A stretch of DNA of 64,000 nt from Alteromonas_F sp964429915 (lineage in GTDB: Bacteria > Pseudomonadota > Gammaproteobacteria > Enterobacterales > Alteromonadaceae), in contig CAYSDZ010000003.1 of assembly GCA_964429915.1 (NCBI GenBank), positions 1-64,000 of the forward strand. Reading direction: 5' to 3'. The notes below the pieces were generated by a model. It worked only from the letters and a program-made list of their open reading frames with translations. It searched no databases and was not told the DNA's origin. Positions 44,902-54,508 of this stretch are shown one piece after another. Made by a program: the position numbers and the translations under genes. How positions within the stretch are numbered: the first letter of the stretch is position 1; every line of letters starts with the position of its first letter.

Positions 44902-46128
44902 GTGAACGCAAAATTTCGAGTTAATTTATTCGCTAATGCGCCGCAAATTGCGTTAGCAGTATCTTTATCGACAATCTTTGCTTCGTCCGTAAAAGCAGAA
45001 ACAAGCCAATCATCGCTTTCGGTTTCAGGTTTTTCGCGTGTGGTTGCAGGCATCTTGGACGACGAAAATGCAAGCTTTGAAGGCTACGACAATTCGGTGA
45101 GTTTCGGTGAACGCTCTCTGCTTGGTGTGCAAATTGACGCACATTTAAACGAACATTTTTCAGTTACCTCACAATTGCTCTACCACTCTTCCGATCAAAG
45201 AGACTCAGGCATAGAGTGGTTATATTTAACATACCGCCCGTCAAAATCAGTGCGTTTTAAAGCAGGTAGAATGCGAACGCCATTTTTTAGTTACAGTGAT
45301 GTATTAGATGTGGGTTTCGCTTACCCATGGATAAGCCCTCCTCAGCAAGTGTATAACGCTTATTTGTTCGACTACTATGATGGCCTTAGTGCTAGCTATG
45401 AAATTGGCGGCGCTGGAGTGACTATGGATATCGAAGGTTATGTGGGAGAATTCAATGACAGCTTTTTCATTGGGAATGACGAAGTAAACGCGAATACCGA
45501 TGATTATCGGGGCGTTATAGTTAATATTCGCGGTGAAAAGCTTCACGCGCGCTTATCTACTCATAGAGCCAGTGTTGATGTTGACCTTCCCGAGCTTGAC
45601 CAATTTGCCACTATACTACGACAAGCTAATTTCCCTTTGTCAGCAAACTCGTTGGCGACAACGGGAGACATTAAAGTTGAGCAAGTTGGCTTAAATTACG
45701 ACGATTTGAATTATTTCTTTAAAACAGAATTGATCAAAATAGCGGGTTCCTCGCTTATCGTACCTGAAATCAGTAGTTACTATTTTACCGCAGGGTATAT
45801 CAGTCATCCGTTTACCTTTCATGCAACTTACGCAACCAACACCTCAGATTTTGCTGAACCTTCAAATGAAATAAGAAGAGGCGTTATTCCCGAACTGGAT
45901 TTGTTGGCTGAAAACTATGACGCCGTATTTAATAGCTTAGCGAACGACACCTTGGAAAGTTTAACCCTTGGGGTTCGTTGGGACTTCAAGCTCTCAATGG
46001 CCTTAAAACTGGAGTACACACACTTAAAAGGAGAGCAAGGAGAACGTTCTTTTTTTGAAATATCGAATGACAGTGCGTTCGACAGACGCGCGAATCTTGT
46101 TCAAGTAGCATGGGAGTGGGTATTTTGA
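44902..46128 (+). CDS. Outer-membrane porin-like protein, copy 3 (diverged)
   Basis: 408 residues starting at GTG 44902, with a long signal peptide (about 1-33, ending VKA). The barrel is related to copies 1 and 2: LSVSGFSRVVAGILDDENAS at the start, then GRMRTPFFSYSDVLDVGFAY followed by PWISPPQQVYN, and a loop near residues 230-255 lacking the exact helix of the other copies. It ends VAWEWVF. It is translationally coupled to the PstS-like gene behind it, the reverse of the order in the duplicated module. Confidence 0.8.
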   Translation: MNAKFRVNLFANAPQIALAVSLSTIFASSVKAETSQSSLSVSGFSRVVAGILDDENASFEGYDNSVSFGERSLLGVQIDAHLNEHFSVTSQLLYHSSDQRDSGIEWLYLTYRPSKSVRFKAGRMRTPFFSYSDVLDVGFAYPWISPPQQVYNAYLFDYYDGLSASYEIGGAGVTMDIEGYVGEFNDSFFIGNDEVNANTDDYRGVIVNIRGEKLHARLSTHRASVDVDLPELDQFATILRQANFPLSANSLATTGDIKVEQVGLNYDDLNYFFKTELIKIAGSSLIVPEISSYYFTAGYISHPFTFHATYATNTSDFAEPSNEIRRGVIPELDLLAENYDAVFNSLANDTLESLTLGVRWDFKLSMALKLEYTHLKGEQGERSFFEISNDSAFDRRANLVQVAWEWVF

Positions 46129-46556
46129 AGTCGCTCTTGTTACCTTTCATTGCTGGAATAAGTTTGAATGTTGGCATATCCACGAAAGCTGAATCAGCCA
46201 AAACTGCTGAACTTGTGGTTGTAGCAAATGTTCAAAACGACAGTATTTCGCTAACAAAACAACAAGTGAAAAGCTTATTCATGGGGTCGTCGGTTGGGTT
46301 TGACTTGAAAGTTGCAACCTTACCGCCTAACCACCTCGCCAGAGTCACGTTCAATACCAAAGTTATTGGTCTAACCGAGGCCAGAATTCAAAGCTATTGG
46401 GCGCAAATGCGTTTTAGTGGTAGAAAAACTGAGCCTCTTAAATTTAGCAGTGAAGCAGAGCTGTTGGATTTTGTAAGCGCCAACAAAGGTGCTGTGACAT
46501 ACTTGCCTGCATCAACGGTATTACCTGAAAACGTAAGCGTAGTATTTACTCTGTAA
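46110..46556 (+). CDS. Small secreted PstS-like protein, copy C (diverged)
   Basis: Up to 148 residues, related to copies A and B by SISLTKQQVKSLFMGSS, IQSYWAQMRFSGRK and the final GAVTYLPAS. It has a signal peptide ending STKA. Two starts are possible: ATG 46110, inside the porin gene, or TTG 46125, which overlaps the porin stop as TTGA and has GGGAG about nine bases upstream (143 residues, beginning KSLLLPFIAG after the initiator). The latter fits translational coupling better. The gene is convergent with a GGDEF-EAL gene 16 bp away. Confidence 0.78.
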   Translation: MGVGILKSLLLPFIAGISLNVGISTKAESAKTAELVVVANVQNDSISLTKQQVKSLFMGSSVGFDLKVATLPPNHLARVTFNTKVIGLTEARIQSYWAQMRFSGRKTEPLKFSSEAELLDFVSANKGAVTYLPASTVLPENVSVVFTL

Positions 46557-46572
46557 CATGGTCTTACTTCTT

Positions 46573-48657
46573 TTAGTTAAGTTTATCGCTCTTAACAATA
46601 TCTTCTAAAGGAATAGGCTTTCCAAAAAAGTAACCTTGCAGAAGATGACAATGTTTATCGATTAGGAAATCAGCCTGCTCACGCGTTTCCACGCCTTCTG
46701 CACAAATCTCTAGCTGTAATCGGTTAGCCATATCGATGATTGCAGAAATGACTAAATTACTATTTTCAGAAAGATTAATGTTATCAATAAACTGCTTATC
46801 GATTTTAAGCGCATTTAAGCTGATTTGGGTTAGATAGGCTAGAGACGAATACCCTGTTCCAAAATCGTCAAGGGCGATAGAGGCTCCCATTTCTTTAAGT
46901 TTTGTAAATAGCGTATTAGCAACGTCGAAGTTTTCAAGGTATGCAGATTCAGTGACCTCAAACTCAACCGCAGACGGCTTAGCGCCGGTTCGCTCGAACA
47001 AGTCGATGATTTCATCCAACAAGCTAGCATTTTTAATGTCAATTGCAGACAGGTTTACCGCCACCTTGATTGGCTTGTGATTTTTTTCTTGCAGCAACGG
47101 CAATGCAGTGAACGCTTGCTGTAACACCCAAGAAGTGATTTTTGATATCTTGCCGCTTTTTTCCGATATTGGAATGAATTCCGCCGGTGATACAAATCCT
47201 AATTCATTATCAATCCAACGAATAAGTGCTTCGTACGACTCCACCTCGCCGGCCCGGTTCACTTTGGGCTGGTAATACAGCATAAATTGATTGTCGATGA
47301 GGGCTTTGTCTATGGCGTTGCAAATTTGCAGTTTCCGTTTGTTGTCTTCCATCATCGATTCAACGAATACAGTGTATTTTCCTTTTCCTTCCAGTTTGGA
47401 ACGATACATTGCTAAATCTGCGTTACTAATAAATTCACTTAAATTAAAATTAGACTGACTGGCTCGGGCGATTCCCATACTTACGCCCACATTCATTTGC
47501 CAACCGTCTATTTCTATTGTTTCACTAATGCCAGAAATAATGCGGTCGGCAATATTTGCCATAACATACTCGTTGGGATTATTGTGCAGTAAAACCAAAA
47601 ACTCATCGCCACCGAGCCGAGACAATACGTCACCTTCTCGAATGTAGGATTTTACTTTCTGGCCGATTTTAACCAGTAATTTATCTCCAATGTCATGTCC
47701 GAATGAGTCGTTAACGTCTTTAAACCCATCCAAATCGAAGAACAGGATAGCAACATCTGATTTTTCTCTTTTTGCTCTGCAAAGCTCAAGCCGAAGCGTC
47801 TCCACAAAAAACTGCCTATTGGGTAACCCAGTCAAGCTATCGAAATTCGCTAAACGCTCCATTGCCTTTTGTTGCTCAATAAGCTGGCGTGTGTAATCGA
47901 CATTTTTTACCATTTGTTCATCAAGTGTAGCCATCATTGCATCGATGTTTTTACTCAGTTTCGCTATCTCAAACAATCCCACCTTTTCTGGGCGTAGCTT
48001 ATAATTTTGTGTTTTCCTTACATCGTTGGCGAAAAAAGCCAACTTAGTTAATGGAGCTAACAGTTTGCTTAACAGTAAATAAATACTCAGAATAGCTAAT
48101 AAAATAGTGAAGCCGATTGGCATAATGATATTTTCTATCATTTTTTGTTTACTTTCGGCTAACGGCACAGCTAAGTCCGTGACCATCAGTAAATACCCTT
48201 GGGGTAAGCGAGCATCACCTATTATTTTAAGCATAACTAGAGTCTGTTTGTCTAAGGTCATACCGGCCTGATAGCGGGATAGAAAATAGCTTAAGGGCTG
48301 CGAAGATAAGGCGTCTTGAGAAGCCTTCGATTTACCTTGGTACCGGCTGATTATCGATTCGTTTGCATCAAAAACAGTTGCAAATTTCACATGATCATAC
48401 CGTTCTAAATGCAACAACATGGTAGCCACTTCAAAATCCATTGCGTCATTGGCTAACATCGAAACTAAATCACTGGCGAGGTTGTCGGATACGCCATCCA
48501 AATCTTGGCTAACAAACTCTTGGTAGAGACTTTCATGCTGGTGAAGAGAGATAATAAAAGAAAACAAACTGACACAGCAAATGGCGCAGGCGGCAATCAA
48601 TATAACTGGGGTTTTTATGGTTTTAATCACAGAACGCTTTACCCCTAAAAAAATCAC
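46573..48657 (-). CDS. Membrane-bound GGDEF-EAL protein (c-di-GMP turnover)
   Basis: 694 residues: a membrane helix (about 15-35), a periplasmic sensor domain of about 130 residues resembling CHASE8, a second helix (about 175-197), HAMP, then a GGDEF domain with intact GGDEF and an inhibitory site REGD five residues before it, and an EAL domain with EALIRW and DDFGTGYSSL. Both catalytic sites look intact, so synthesis or hydrolysis of c-di-GMP cannot be decided. The GTG start at 48657 has AGG upstream. It is convergent with PstS-like copy C. Confidence 0.91.
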   Translation of the reverse strand: MIFLGVKRSVIKTIKTPVILIAACAICCVSLFSFIISLHQHESLYQEFVSQDLDGVSDNLASDLVSMLANDAMDFEVATMLLHLERYDHVKFATVFDANESIISRYQGKSKASQDALSSQPLSYFLSRYQAGMTLDKQTLVMLKIIGDARLPQGYLLMVTDLAVPLAESKQKMIENIIMPIGFTILLAILSIYLLLSKLLAPLTKLAFFANDVRKTQNYKLRPEKVGLFEIAKLSKNIDAMMATLDEQMVKNVDYTRQLIEQQKAMERLANFDSLTGLPNRQFFVETLRLELCRAKREKSDVAILFFDLDGFKDVNDSFGHDIGDKLLVKIGQKVKSYIREGDVLSRLGGDEFLVLLHNNPNEYVMANIADRIISGISETIEIDGWQMNVGVSMGIARASQSNFNLSEFISNADLAMYRSKLEGKGKYTVFVESMMEDNKRKLQICNAIDKALIDNQFMLYYQPKVNRAGEVESYEALIRWIDNELGFVSPAEFIPISEKSGKISKITSWVLQQAFTALPLLQEKNHKPIKVAVNLSAIDIKNASLLDEIIDLFERTGAKPSAVEFEVTESAYLENFDVANTLFTKLKEMGASIALDDFGTGYSSLAYLTQISLNALKIDKQFIDNINLSENSNLVISAIIDMANRLQLEICAEGVETREQADFLIDKHCHLLQGYFFGKPIPLEDIVKSDKLN

Positions 48658-48745
48658 AATGGACCTAATTTCAATATTTTAACGCTTACGCAAGCCATGT
48701 TAAAGTTTAGCTTCAATTGCTAAACAGTCAAAAAAGTTTGTCAAA

Positions 48746-49882
48746 ATGCAAAATACCATTCATACGATAACCACCCCCTGCGTTGTTATTGATAAGACTA
48801 CATTCATGCAGAATTGCGTGAGAATGAGACAGGTAGCCGAAGAACAAAACTTGGCGTTTCGGCCTCATGTAAAGACGCTTAAGTCGCTTGCCGCCGCACA
48901 GGTTTATGCTCCAAACAAGTCGCCCATTACTGTTTCAACAATGGCGGAAGCTCGGTACTTCGCGCAAAATGGTTATTACGATATTTTGTATGCGGTAGGT
49001 ATTACGCCAAATAAATTCCAATCTGCCTTAGAAGTGCTACGTTTAGCCGAAAAGTTCACGGTAACCGTAGATAGTATTGAAGCGGTTAAAGCGCTTATTG
49101 TATTTTGCTCAACAATAGGCGCGACACTAAATGTTGTACTAGAAGTTGACAGTGATGGTCATCGAGCTGGGCTGCCCCCTCAGTCTGTAGACTTAATACA
49201 ATGCGCACAAGCGCTAAGCCATGCGAAAAATATTCATTTTCGTGGCCTCATGACACATGCAGGCGCGTCCTATGACTGTTTTTCTGTGAGTCACCGTAAA
49301 CAGATTGCACACGCTGAATGCGAACAAATCACCTTAGCCGCTCAAAATCTAAAACAACACAGTGTAGATTGTGAGCTTATATCAGCAGGCTCAACCCCTA
49401 CCGCTTTATCAGGCATTCAGCATGTCGGTATTAATGAGCTTAGAGCCGGCGTCTATGCCACTTTTGATTGCGTAATGGCAGGTTTAGGCGTTTGCGCATT
49501 AAGTGACATTTCACTGTCTGTGCTTACTTGTGTTATTGGTCATCAAACTGATAAAAATTGGGTGCTGATTGATGCAGGATGGATGGCTCTTTCTCGCGAC
49601 CAAGGCACGGCAGACCATAAGCTCAATTGCGGCTATGGTTTAGTTTGCGATGTAAACGGTAAGTTATTAGAAGGCTGGTACGTAAAATGTACGAATCAAG
49701 AGCATGGCATTATTTGCCACAGAGAAAACAAAGCCATTGATGCAAACGAGTTTGGCTACGGCACACTGCTTCGAATTTTACCCATCCATGCTTGCGCGAC
49801 TGCGGCTCAGCATTCACATTATCACTTAATTGACGAAAGTGGTGCGTTACTAGAAAAGTGGGACAGTGTTTGTGGTTGGTAA
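48746..49882 (+). CDS. D-threonine aldolase/D-serine dehydratase-like PLP enzyme
   Basis: 378 residues of the alanine-racemase-fold type III PLP enzymes. The PLP Lys is in RPHVKTLK (about residue 43). STMAEARYF and GLMTHAGASYD follow, and the C-terminal metal site of this branch is visible as HACAT near 351. It should act on a beta-hydroxy-D-amino acid, either cleaving to glycine plus aldehyde or dehydrating. It is monocistronic between the GGDEF-EAL gene and the suf operon. Confidence 0.86.
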   Translation: MQNTIHTITTPCVVIDKTTFMQNCVRMRQVAEEQNLAFRPHVKTLKSLAAAQVYAPNKSPITVSTMAEARYFAQNGYYDILYAVGITPNKFQSALEVLRLAEKFTVTVDSIEAVKALIVFCSTIGATLNVVLEVDSDGHRAGLPPQSVDLIQCAQALSHAKNIHFRGLMTHAGASYDCFSVSHRKQIAHAECEQITLAAQNLKQHSVDCELISAGSTPTALSGIQHVGINELRAGVYATFDCVMAGLGVCALSDISLSVLTCVIGHQTDKNWVLIDAGWMALSRDQGTADHKLNCGYGLVCDVNGKLLEGWYVKCTNQEHGIICHRENKAIDANEFGYGTLLRILPIHACATAAQHSHYHLIDESGALLEKWDSVCGW

Positions 49883-49908
49883 ACACTGCAACCGACGACA
49901 GGAGACGT

Positions 49909-50319
49909 TTAGCATGCCGATTCAGCCGCTTGTTTGATTTTGCTTACGATTGCTCTTAAACCATTGCCGCGTGTTGGCGTAATGTGCCGCTCTAAATCTA
50001 GCTGGGTAAAATAGGCATCAATATCAAAGTCAAGAATCGCTTGTGCCGATTTTTCTTGATAAGCGGCAAGCACTAACGCTAATAAACCTTGCACAATAAT
50101 CGCATCGCTGTCTACGTCAAAATGCAAGGCGTCTCCATTTTGACTAACCACTAACCAAACGCTACTTTGGCATCCTTTTACCCGTCGTTCATTCGTCTTT
50201 TGTTCTTCGGATAAGCGAGGTAGTTGCTTTCCTAAATCGATAATGTACTCGTATCGCTGCTCCCAATCGTCAAAAAAACTGAGATCGTCGATGATATCGT
50301 TACTACTGGGTAATGCCAT
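49909..50319 (-). CDS. sufE: Sulfur acceptor protein SufE
   Basis: 136 residues with the acceptor Cys in RVKGCQSSVW (Cys50 region). SufE takes persulfide sulfur from SufS and passes it to SufBCD. It is the last gene of the suf operon, 33 bp behind sufT. Confidence 0.94.
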   Translation of the reverse strand: MALPSSNDIIDDLSFFDDWEQRYEYIIDLGKQLPRLSEEQKTNERRVKGCQSSVWLVVSQNGDALHFDVDSDAIIVQGLLALVLAAYQEKSAQAILDFDIDAYFTQLDLERHITPTRGNGLRAIVSKIKQAAESAC

Positions 50320-50352
50320 GTAAACTGCTCTTTAGACTACTGTGTCAATAAA

Positions 50353-50892
50353 TTAAAAGAAAAGGCCTGCTTCTAACTGCGCCTCTTCGCTCATTTTATC
50401 GCGCGACCAAGGTGGATCGAATACAAGATCGACGACGACTTGTTTTACATTGGGTACAAGACCCACTCGATACTCTACATCGCCGACCAAGACAGGGCCC
50501 ATGCCGCATCCGGGCGCAGTCAACGTCATGTCTATTGTTACTATGCCTGACGACTCATCTATGGCAAGCGAGTAAATAAGCCCTAAAGAGACCAAATTGA
50601 TGGGGATCTCTGGGTCGTACACCGTTTCCAGTGCGTCCCATACTTGGTTTTCGCTTATCGTACCGTCTGTTGGCGCTTCAAAATGCAGTGTTAATGGCTC
50701 TCTGCCGATAGCATCTGCATCGGTTCCGTCAATACGCAACATGTTACCTTTATAAGTAACAGTAAAGTTCCCGCCTAAGTCTTGCGTTAAGGTTACAAAT
50801 TCACCCTCGGGAATAATGTGCTTGTCGCCAGTGGGAACGCGTCGCGCCAAACATTCGCGCTGCATGGTGACCATTTTCTGCATAGTTGCCAT
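50353..50892 (-). CDS. sufT: Iron-sulfur assembly protein SufT (DUF59)
   Basis: 179 residues: an N-terminal extension and a DUF59/MIP18-type domain with VYDPEIPINLVSLGLIY near residue 92, TAPGCGMGP near 128 and the SufT tail DPPWSRDKMSEEA. SufT helps Fe-S protein maturation. The start overlaps sufA's last base, consistent with coupling. Confidence 0.92.
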   Translation of the reverse strand: MATMQKMVTMQRECLARRVPTGDKHIIPEGEFVTLTQDLGGNFTVTYKGNMLRIDGTDADAIGREPLTLHFEAPTDGTISENQVWDALETVYDPEIPINLVSLGLIYSLAIDESSGIVTIDMTLTAPGCGMGPVLVGDVEYRVGLVPNVKQVVVDLVFDPPWSRDKMSEEAQLEAGLFF

Positions 50893-51248
50893 TAACCTAC
50901 GTTAAAGCTCTCGCCACAACCACATTCATCTACCACATTGGGATTGCGGTATTTGATGACACCATTCACGCCTTCTAAAACATAATCGATTTCTGTATTT
51001 CGCACTAACTCTTGTGCATCTTTGGCGATGGCAAGTGTCAAGGTATCAGAGAATTGAATAAGTTCGTCACTGTCTTTCGGCTGAGGCACGCGGTCGAGTA
51101 CATAAGCATAGCCCGTACATCCGCTAACTTTAGTAGACAAGCGAATAAACTCGCCAGGGTGATGTTTAAGTTTGCCTTCGAAGTGCTTAATCGCACTGGC
51201 CGATAAAGTCACTAATTTATCGTTAGGAACAAAGGTTTCTACTGTCAT
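50892..51248 (-). CDS. sufA: A-type Fe-S carrier SufA/IscA family
   Basis: 118 residues with the three cluster-binding Cys of A-type carriers: one in KVSGCTGYAY near residue 44 and CGC in DECGCGESF near the C terminus. It carries clusters from SufBCD to target enzymes. GAGGTAGAG lies upstream. It sits between sufS and sufT. Confidence 0.92.
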   Translation of the reverse strand: MTVETFVPNDKLVTLSASAIKHFEGKLKHHPGEFIRLSTKVSGCTGYAYVLDRVPQPKDSDELIQFSDTLTLAIAKDAQELVRNTEIDYVLEGVNGVIKYRNPNVVDECGCGESFNVG

Positions 51249-51265
51249 CTCTACCTCAAAAATCG

Positions 51266-52483
51266 TTAAGCTAACATGGTTTGCGCTTTTTTGAGCGCAT
51301 TAAATAAGGCATCAACTTCTTCAAAGGTGTTATAAATTGAAAATGATGCTCTTGCTGTACCGTTAATCCCTAAGCGCTTCATTAAAGGTTGTGCACAGTT
51401 ATCGCCTGTTCTGATCGCGATGCCTTGACGATCTAAAATAAATCCCACGTCAGCAGAATGAGCGCCATCAAGCAAAAAGCTCATGACACCAATTTTCTCT
51501 TTTGCTGTTCCGATAAGCGTCATGCCTTCAAAGGCTTCCCCTTTTTTCATCGCATAATCAATTAACGCTTGTTCATGCGCTTTGAGTGCTGCCATATCCT
51601 GTTGCATCAACCACTGTATGGCCGCCCCTAAGCCAATCACGCCAGCAATGTTGGGTGTGCCAGCTTCAAGTCGATTGGGAAGCTCTCCCCATGTGGCAGT
51701 TTGGTAATCGACGTCACTTATCATTTCTCCGCCAACTTGCCAGACAGGCCACTTATTCAACACTTCAAGTCGTCCCCACAATACACCAACGCCAGTGGGA
51801 GCAAAAATTTTATGACCTGAAAACGCGTAAAAATCACAACCTATCGCTTGAACGTCAACATCACCGTGGGCAATGCCTTGTGCTCCGTCAACCAACACCC
51901 ATGCGCCCGTTGTTTTTGCAATCTCAGTGAGTTGTTTTATTGGATTAATCGTTCCCAATGCGTTAGATACGTGCGGAAAAGCGACCAAGCGAGTTCTTTC
52001 TGATAGTTGTGCTTTAAAACCTTCAATATCCACTTCGCCGTGTGCATTGATAGGAGCAATTTTTAATTTTGCACCCACTTTTTTACACGCCTGTTGCCAA
52101 GTCACCAAATTAGCATGATGCTCTAACTCTGTAACTATTACTTCATCGTCAGGATCCATGCGCTGCGCTAAACCGTTGGCCACTAAATTTATCGCTTCGG
52201 TCGTACCGGCTGTCCAAATGACTTCTTCACGACACTTGGCATTAATAAAGGTTTTAACAGTGTCTCTGGCTGCTTCATAACGCCTTGTAGACTCATCAGA
52301 CAGTGCATGTGCGCCACGATGTACATTGGCGTTACATTCAGTGTAAAAATGAACAAGCGCATCAATCACAGCCTGGGGTTTTTGCGTTGTCGCGCCGTTG
52401 TCTAAGTAAACTAACGGTTTCCCATCAATCTGTTTAGATAGAATGGGAAATTGCTCACGCAATGTCTGAACATCGAAACTCAT
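51266..52483 (-). CDS. sufS: Cysteine desulfurase SufS
   Basis: A 405-residue group II desulfurase: PLP Lys in AFSGHKIFAPTGVGVLWGR (about residue 225), ELEHHANLVTWQ near 121, and the active-site Cys in RTGDNCAQPLM near 364. It makes persulfide sulfur for SufE. It overlaps sufD by 4 bp. It is the second desulfurase of this operon. Confidence 0.96.
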   Translation of the reverse strand: MSFDVQTLREQFPILSKQIDGKPLVYLDNGATTQKPQAVIDALVHFYTECNANVHRGAHALSDESTRRYEAARDTVKTFINAKCREEVIWTAGTTEAINLVANGLAQRMDPDDEVIVTELEHHANLVTWQQACKKVGAKLKIAPINAHGEVDIEGFKAQLSERTRLVAFPHVSNALGTINPIKQLTEIAKTTGAWVLVDGAQGIAHGDVDVQAIGCDFYAFSGHKIFAPTGVGVLWGRLEVLNKWPVWQVGGEMISDVDYQTATWGELPNRLEAGTPNIAGVIGLGAAIQWLMQQDMAALKAHEQALIDYAMKKGEAFEGMTLIGTAKEKIGVMSFLLDGAHSADVGFILDRQGIAIRTGDNCAQPLMKRLGINGTARASFSIYNTFEEVDALFNALKKAQTMLA

Positions 52484-53748
52484 TTCACCTCCATAAGAGA
52501 GAAACGCTCACGCAATACATCAGTTAGCCATAGGTTAATGGCAGAGAGTTCAATATCATTGATCAACTCTTGAATAAAACCGAAATTTAGCATGATTAGC
52601 GCTTGAGAACGCTTAATGCCACGGCTGAGTAGATAATACAGGGCTTTTTCTTCGATTTCTGCGACAGTGGCACCGTGTGCGCACTTTACGTCGTCAGCAT
52701 ATATTTCTAACTCAGGCTTGGTGTTTATTTGGCCACGTCTTGATAACAGTAAATTTCGGTTATTTAACTCAGCCAGCGTTTTTTGTGCGTCGCGATGAAT
52801 ATGAATGCGTCCATTGAAATTAGCTTTTGCCCTGTCACCCACGATACCTCTTACATTTTCGGTGGTGGTGCAATTGGGCACAGCGTGTTCAATTGTGGTC
52901 TGCAAATCGAAATTTTCACCCTCGGCTAATAAATACATAGCATTAATAAACGCATTCGCTTGCTCACCGGTGTAAATTACATCCATATCTAAGCGTGATA
53001 AGGCAGAACCAAATCCAACGACTGTGCTTTCAACTTTGGCATGCTCAGCCAAACGGAAATGACTACCCCCTGCATGAATGGCTTGACCACTAAACAAGGC
53101 GAATCGATAGTGCTGTAAATAAGCACTGGCCTTTACATCATACTCAGCAAAGGAAGTATTCACGCTTGATGCCGAGCCTTCGCCGTGCTCGATAATCGTC
53201 ACTTTGGCGTTTTCACCCACGTTAACCAAAATGCGAGAATGGTTTTCGCTATTTTCCGTAACGTGATGAACAAATCTTATTGGCGTGGCAAACTCAACAT
53301 TGTTAGCAATCGACACAATAATGCCTGAGTCAATGACTGTATCATTAACCAAGCCGAATAAATGTTTTTCGGGCTTAATAGTGTTAAACGCTTTTTGTGA
53401 GTCATCAGTAGCGTTACTAAAACCGCAAATGCTAACACCGTCTGGGAGAGATAGCTGATTTAAGTCAGTGAGCAATTGGCCATTAACAAACTCTATATCA
53501 ATCGCATCTAAACCAGCAATGGCTGAAACCGAGTCAGAGACAGAGTTAAGGTCAGCAGTCTTATTCATTACAAAGTCACGGGTCTCTACCGGCAACAACG
53601 ATGTAAAGCGCCAACTCTCTGATTTTCGCGTTGGCCAGTTATGTTGTTTTAACGCGTTTAGAGAAGCTGTGTGCTTAGTTTCCTGCCATGCTACCGGTGC
53701 ACCTGTCTTTTCTGCGTGGGCAATGACTTGGTCTAGCCATTGGCTCAT
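52480..53748 (-). CDS. sufD: Fe-S scaffold subunit SufD
   Basis: 422 residues of the SufB/SufD beta-helix fold; the C-terminal part carries KCAHGATVAEI with the conserved Cys-His near residue 350 and LLSRGI after it. It forms SufBC2D with SufB and SufC. It overlaps sufC and sufS by 4 bp each. Confidence 0.94.
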   Translation of the reverse strand: MSQWLDQVIAHAEKTGAPVAWQETKHTASLNALKQHNWPTRKSESWRFTSLLPVETRDFVMNKTADLNSVSDSVSAIAGLDAIDIEFVNGQLLTDLNQLSLPDGVSICGFSNATDDSQKAFNTIKPEKHLFGLVNDTVIDSGIIVSIANNVEFATPIRFVHHVTENSENHSRILVNVGENAKVTIIEHGEGSASSVNTSFAEYDVKASAYLQHYRFALFSGQAIHAGGSHFRLAEHAKVESTVVGFGSALSRLDMDVIYTGEQANAFINAMYLLAEGENFDLQTTIEHAVPNCTTTENVRGIVGDRAKANFNGRIHIHRDAQKTLAELNNRNLLLSRRGQINTKPELEIYADDVKCAHGATVAEIEEKALYYLLSRGIKRSQALIMLNFGFIQELINDIELSAINLWLTDVLRERFSLMEVK

Positions 53749-54506
53749 GCCTGCTCTCCTTGGTATTGCTTGCCTAAAAATGCGTAGCCAGACTTTTCAA
53801 CTTCCAGTGCAAGTGATGCATCGCCGCTTTTTACAATTTTTCCGTCCGCTAAAATATGCACGAAATCGGGTTTGATATAATCGAGTAATCTTTGGTAGTG
53901 AGTCACAACGATAAAGCTTCGCTCTGGTGAACGTTGGCTATTTACGCCGTTGGCTACAACTTGTAGGGCATCAACATCGAGACCAGAATCAGACTCATCC
54001 AAGATACACAGCGTTGGCTTCAACAGTATCATCTGCATAATTTCGTTGCGTTTTTTCTCTCCGCCAGAAAACCCTTCGTTCACCCCTCTTTTCAAAAAAT
54101 CGAGAGGTAACTGCACTTGTTTGCATGCTTCTTTAGCGACTTTTAAAAATTCAGCCGCTGAAAGTACTGCTTCACCTCGCTGTTCCCGCACCGCATTGAC
54201 TGATTCTTTCATAAATTCCATGTTACTTACGCCTGGAATTTCAACGGGATACTGAAAGGCAAGAAACAACCCTTTTCTTGCCCGTTCTTCGATGTCCATA
54301 TCTAATAAATCAGCATTATTTAACTCAGCAGAGCCTCCTTCAACTTCATAGCCTTCACGGCCAGAAAGCACGTAGCCTAAGGTTGATTTACCGGCTCCAT
54401 TGGGACCCATAATGGCGTGAACTTCGCCCGGTTTAACCTCAAGATTCAAGCCCTTTAAAATGGTTTTATCTTCTACTTTGGCGGTTAAATTATTAATTGA
54501 AAGCAT
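53745..54506 (-). CDS. sufC: Fe-S assembly ATPase SufC
   Basis: 253 residues: Walker A GPNGAGKSTLGYVLSG near residue 34, signature FSGGEKKRNEI near 145 and Walker B CILDESDSGLDVDAL near 167, the Suf-type wording. It powers the SufBCD scaffold. It overlaps sufD by 4 bp and lies 2 bp behind sufB. Confidence 0.96.
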   Translation of the reverse strand: MLSINNLTAKVEDKTILKGLNLEVKPGEVHAIMGPNGAGKSTLGYVLSGREGYEVEGGSAELNNADLLDMDIEERARKGLFLAFQYPVEIPGVSNMEFMKESVNAVREQRGEAVLSAAEFLKVAKEACKQVQLPLDFLKRGVNEGFSGGEKKRNEIMQMILLKPTLCILDESDSGLDVDALQVVANGVNSQRSPERSFIVVTHYQRLLDYIKPDFVHILADGKIVKSGDASLALEVEKSGYAFLGKQYQGEQA

Positions 54507-54508
54507 GT

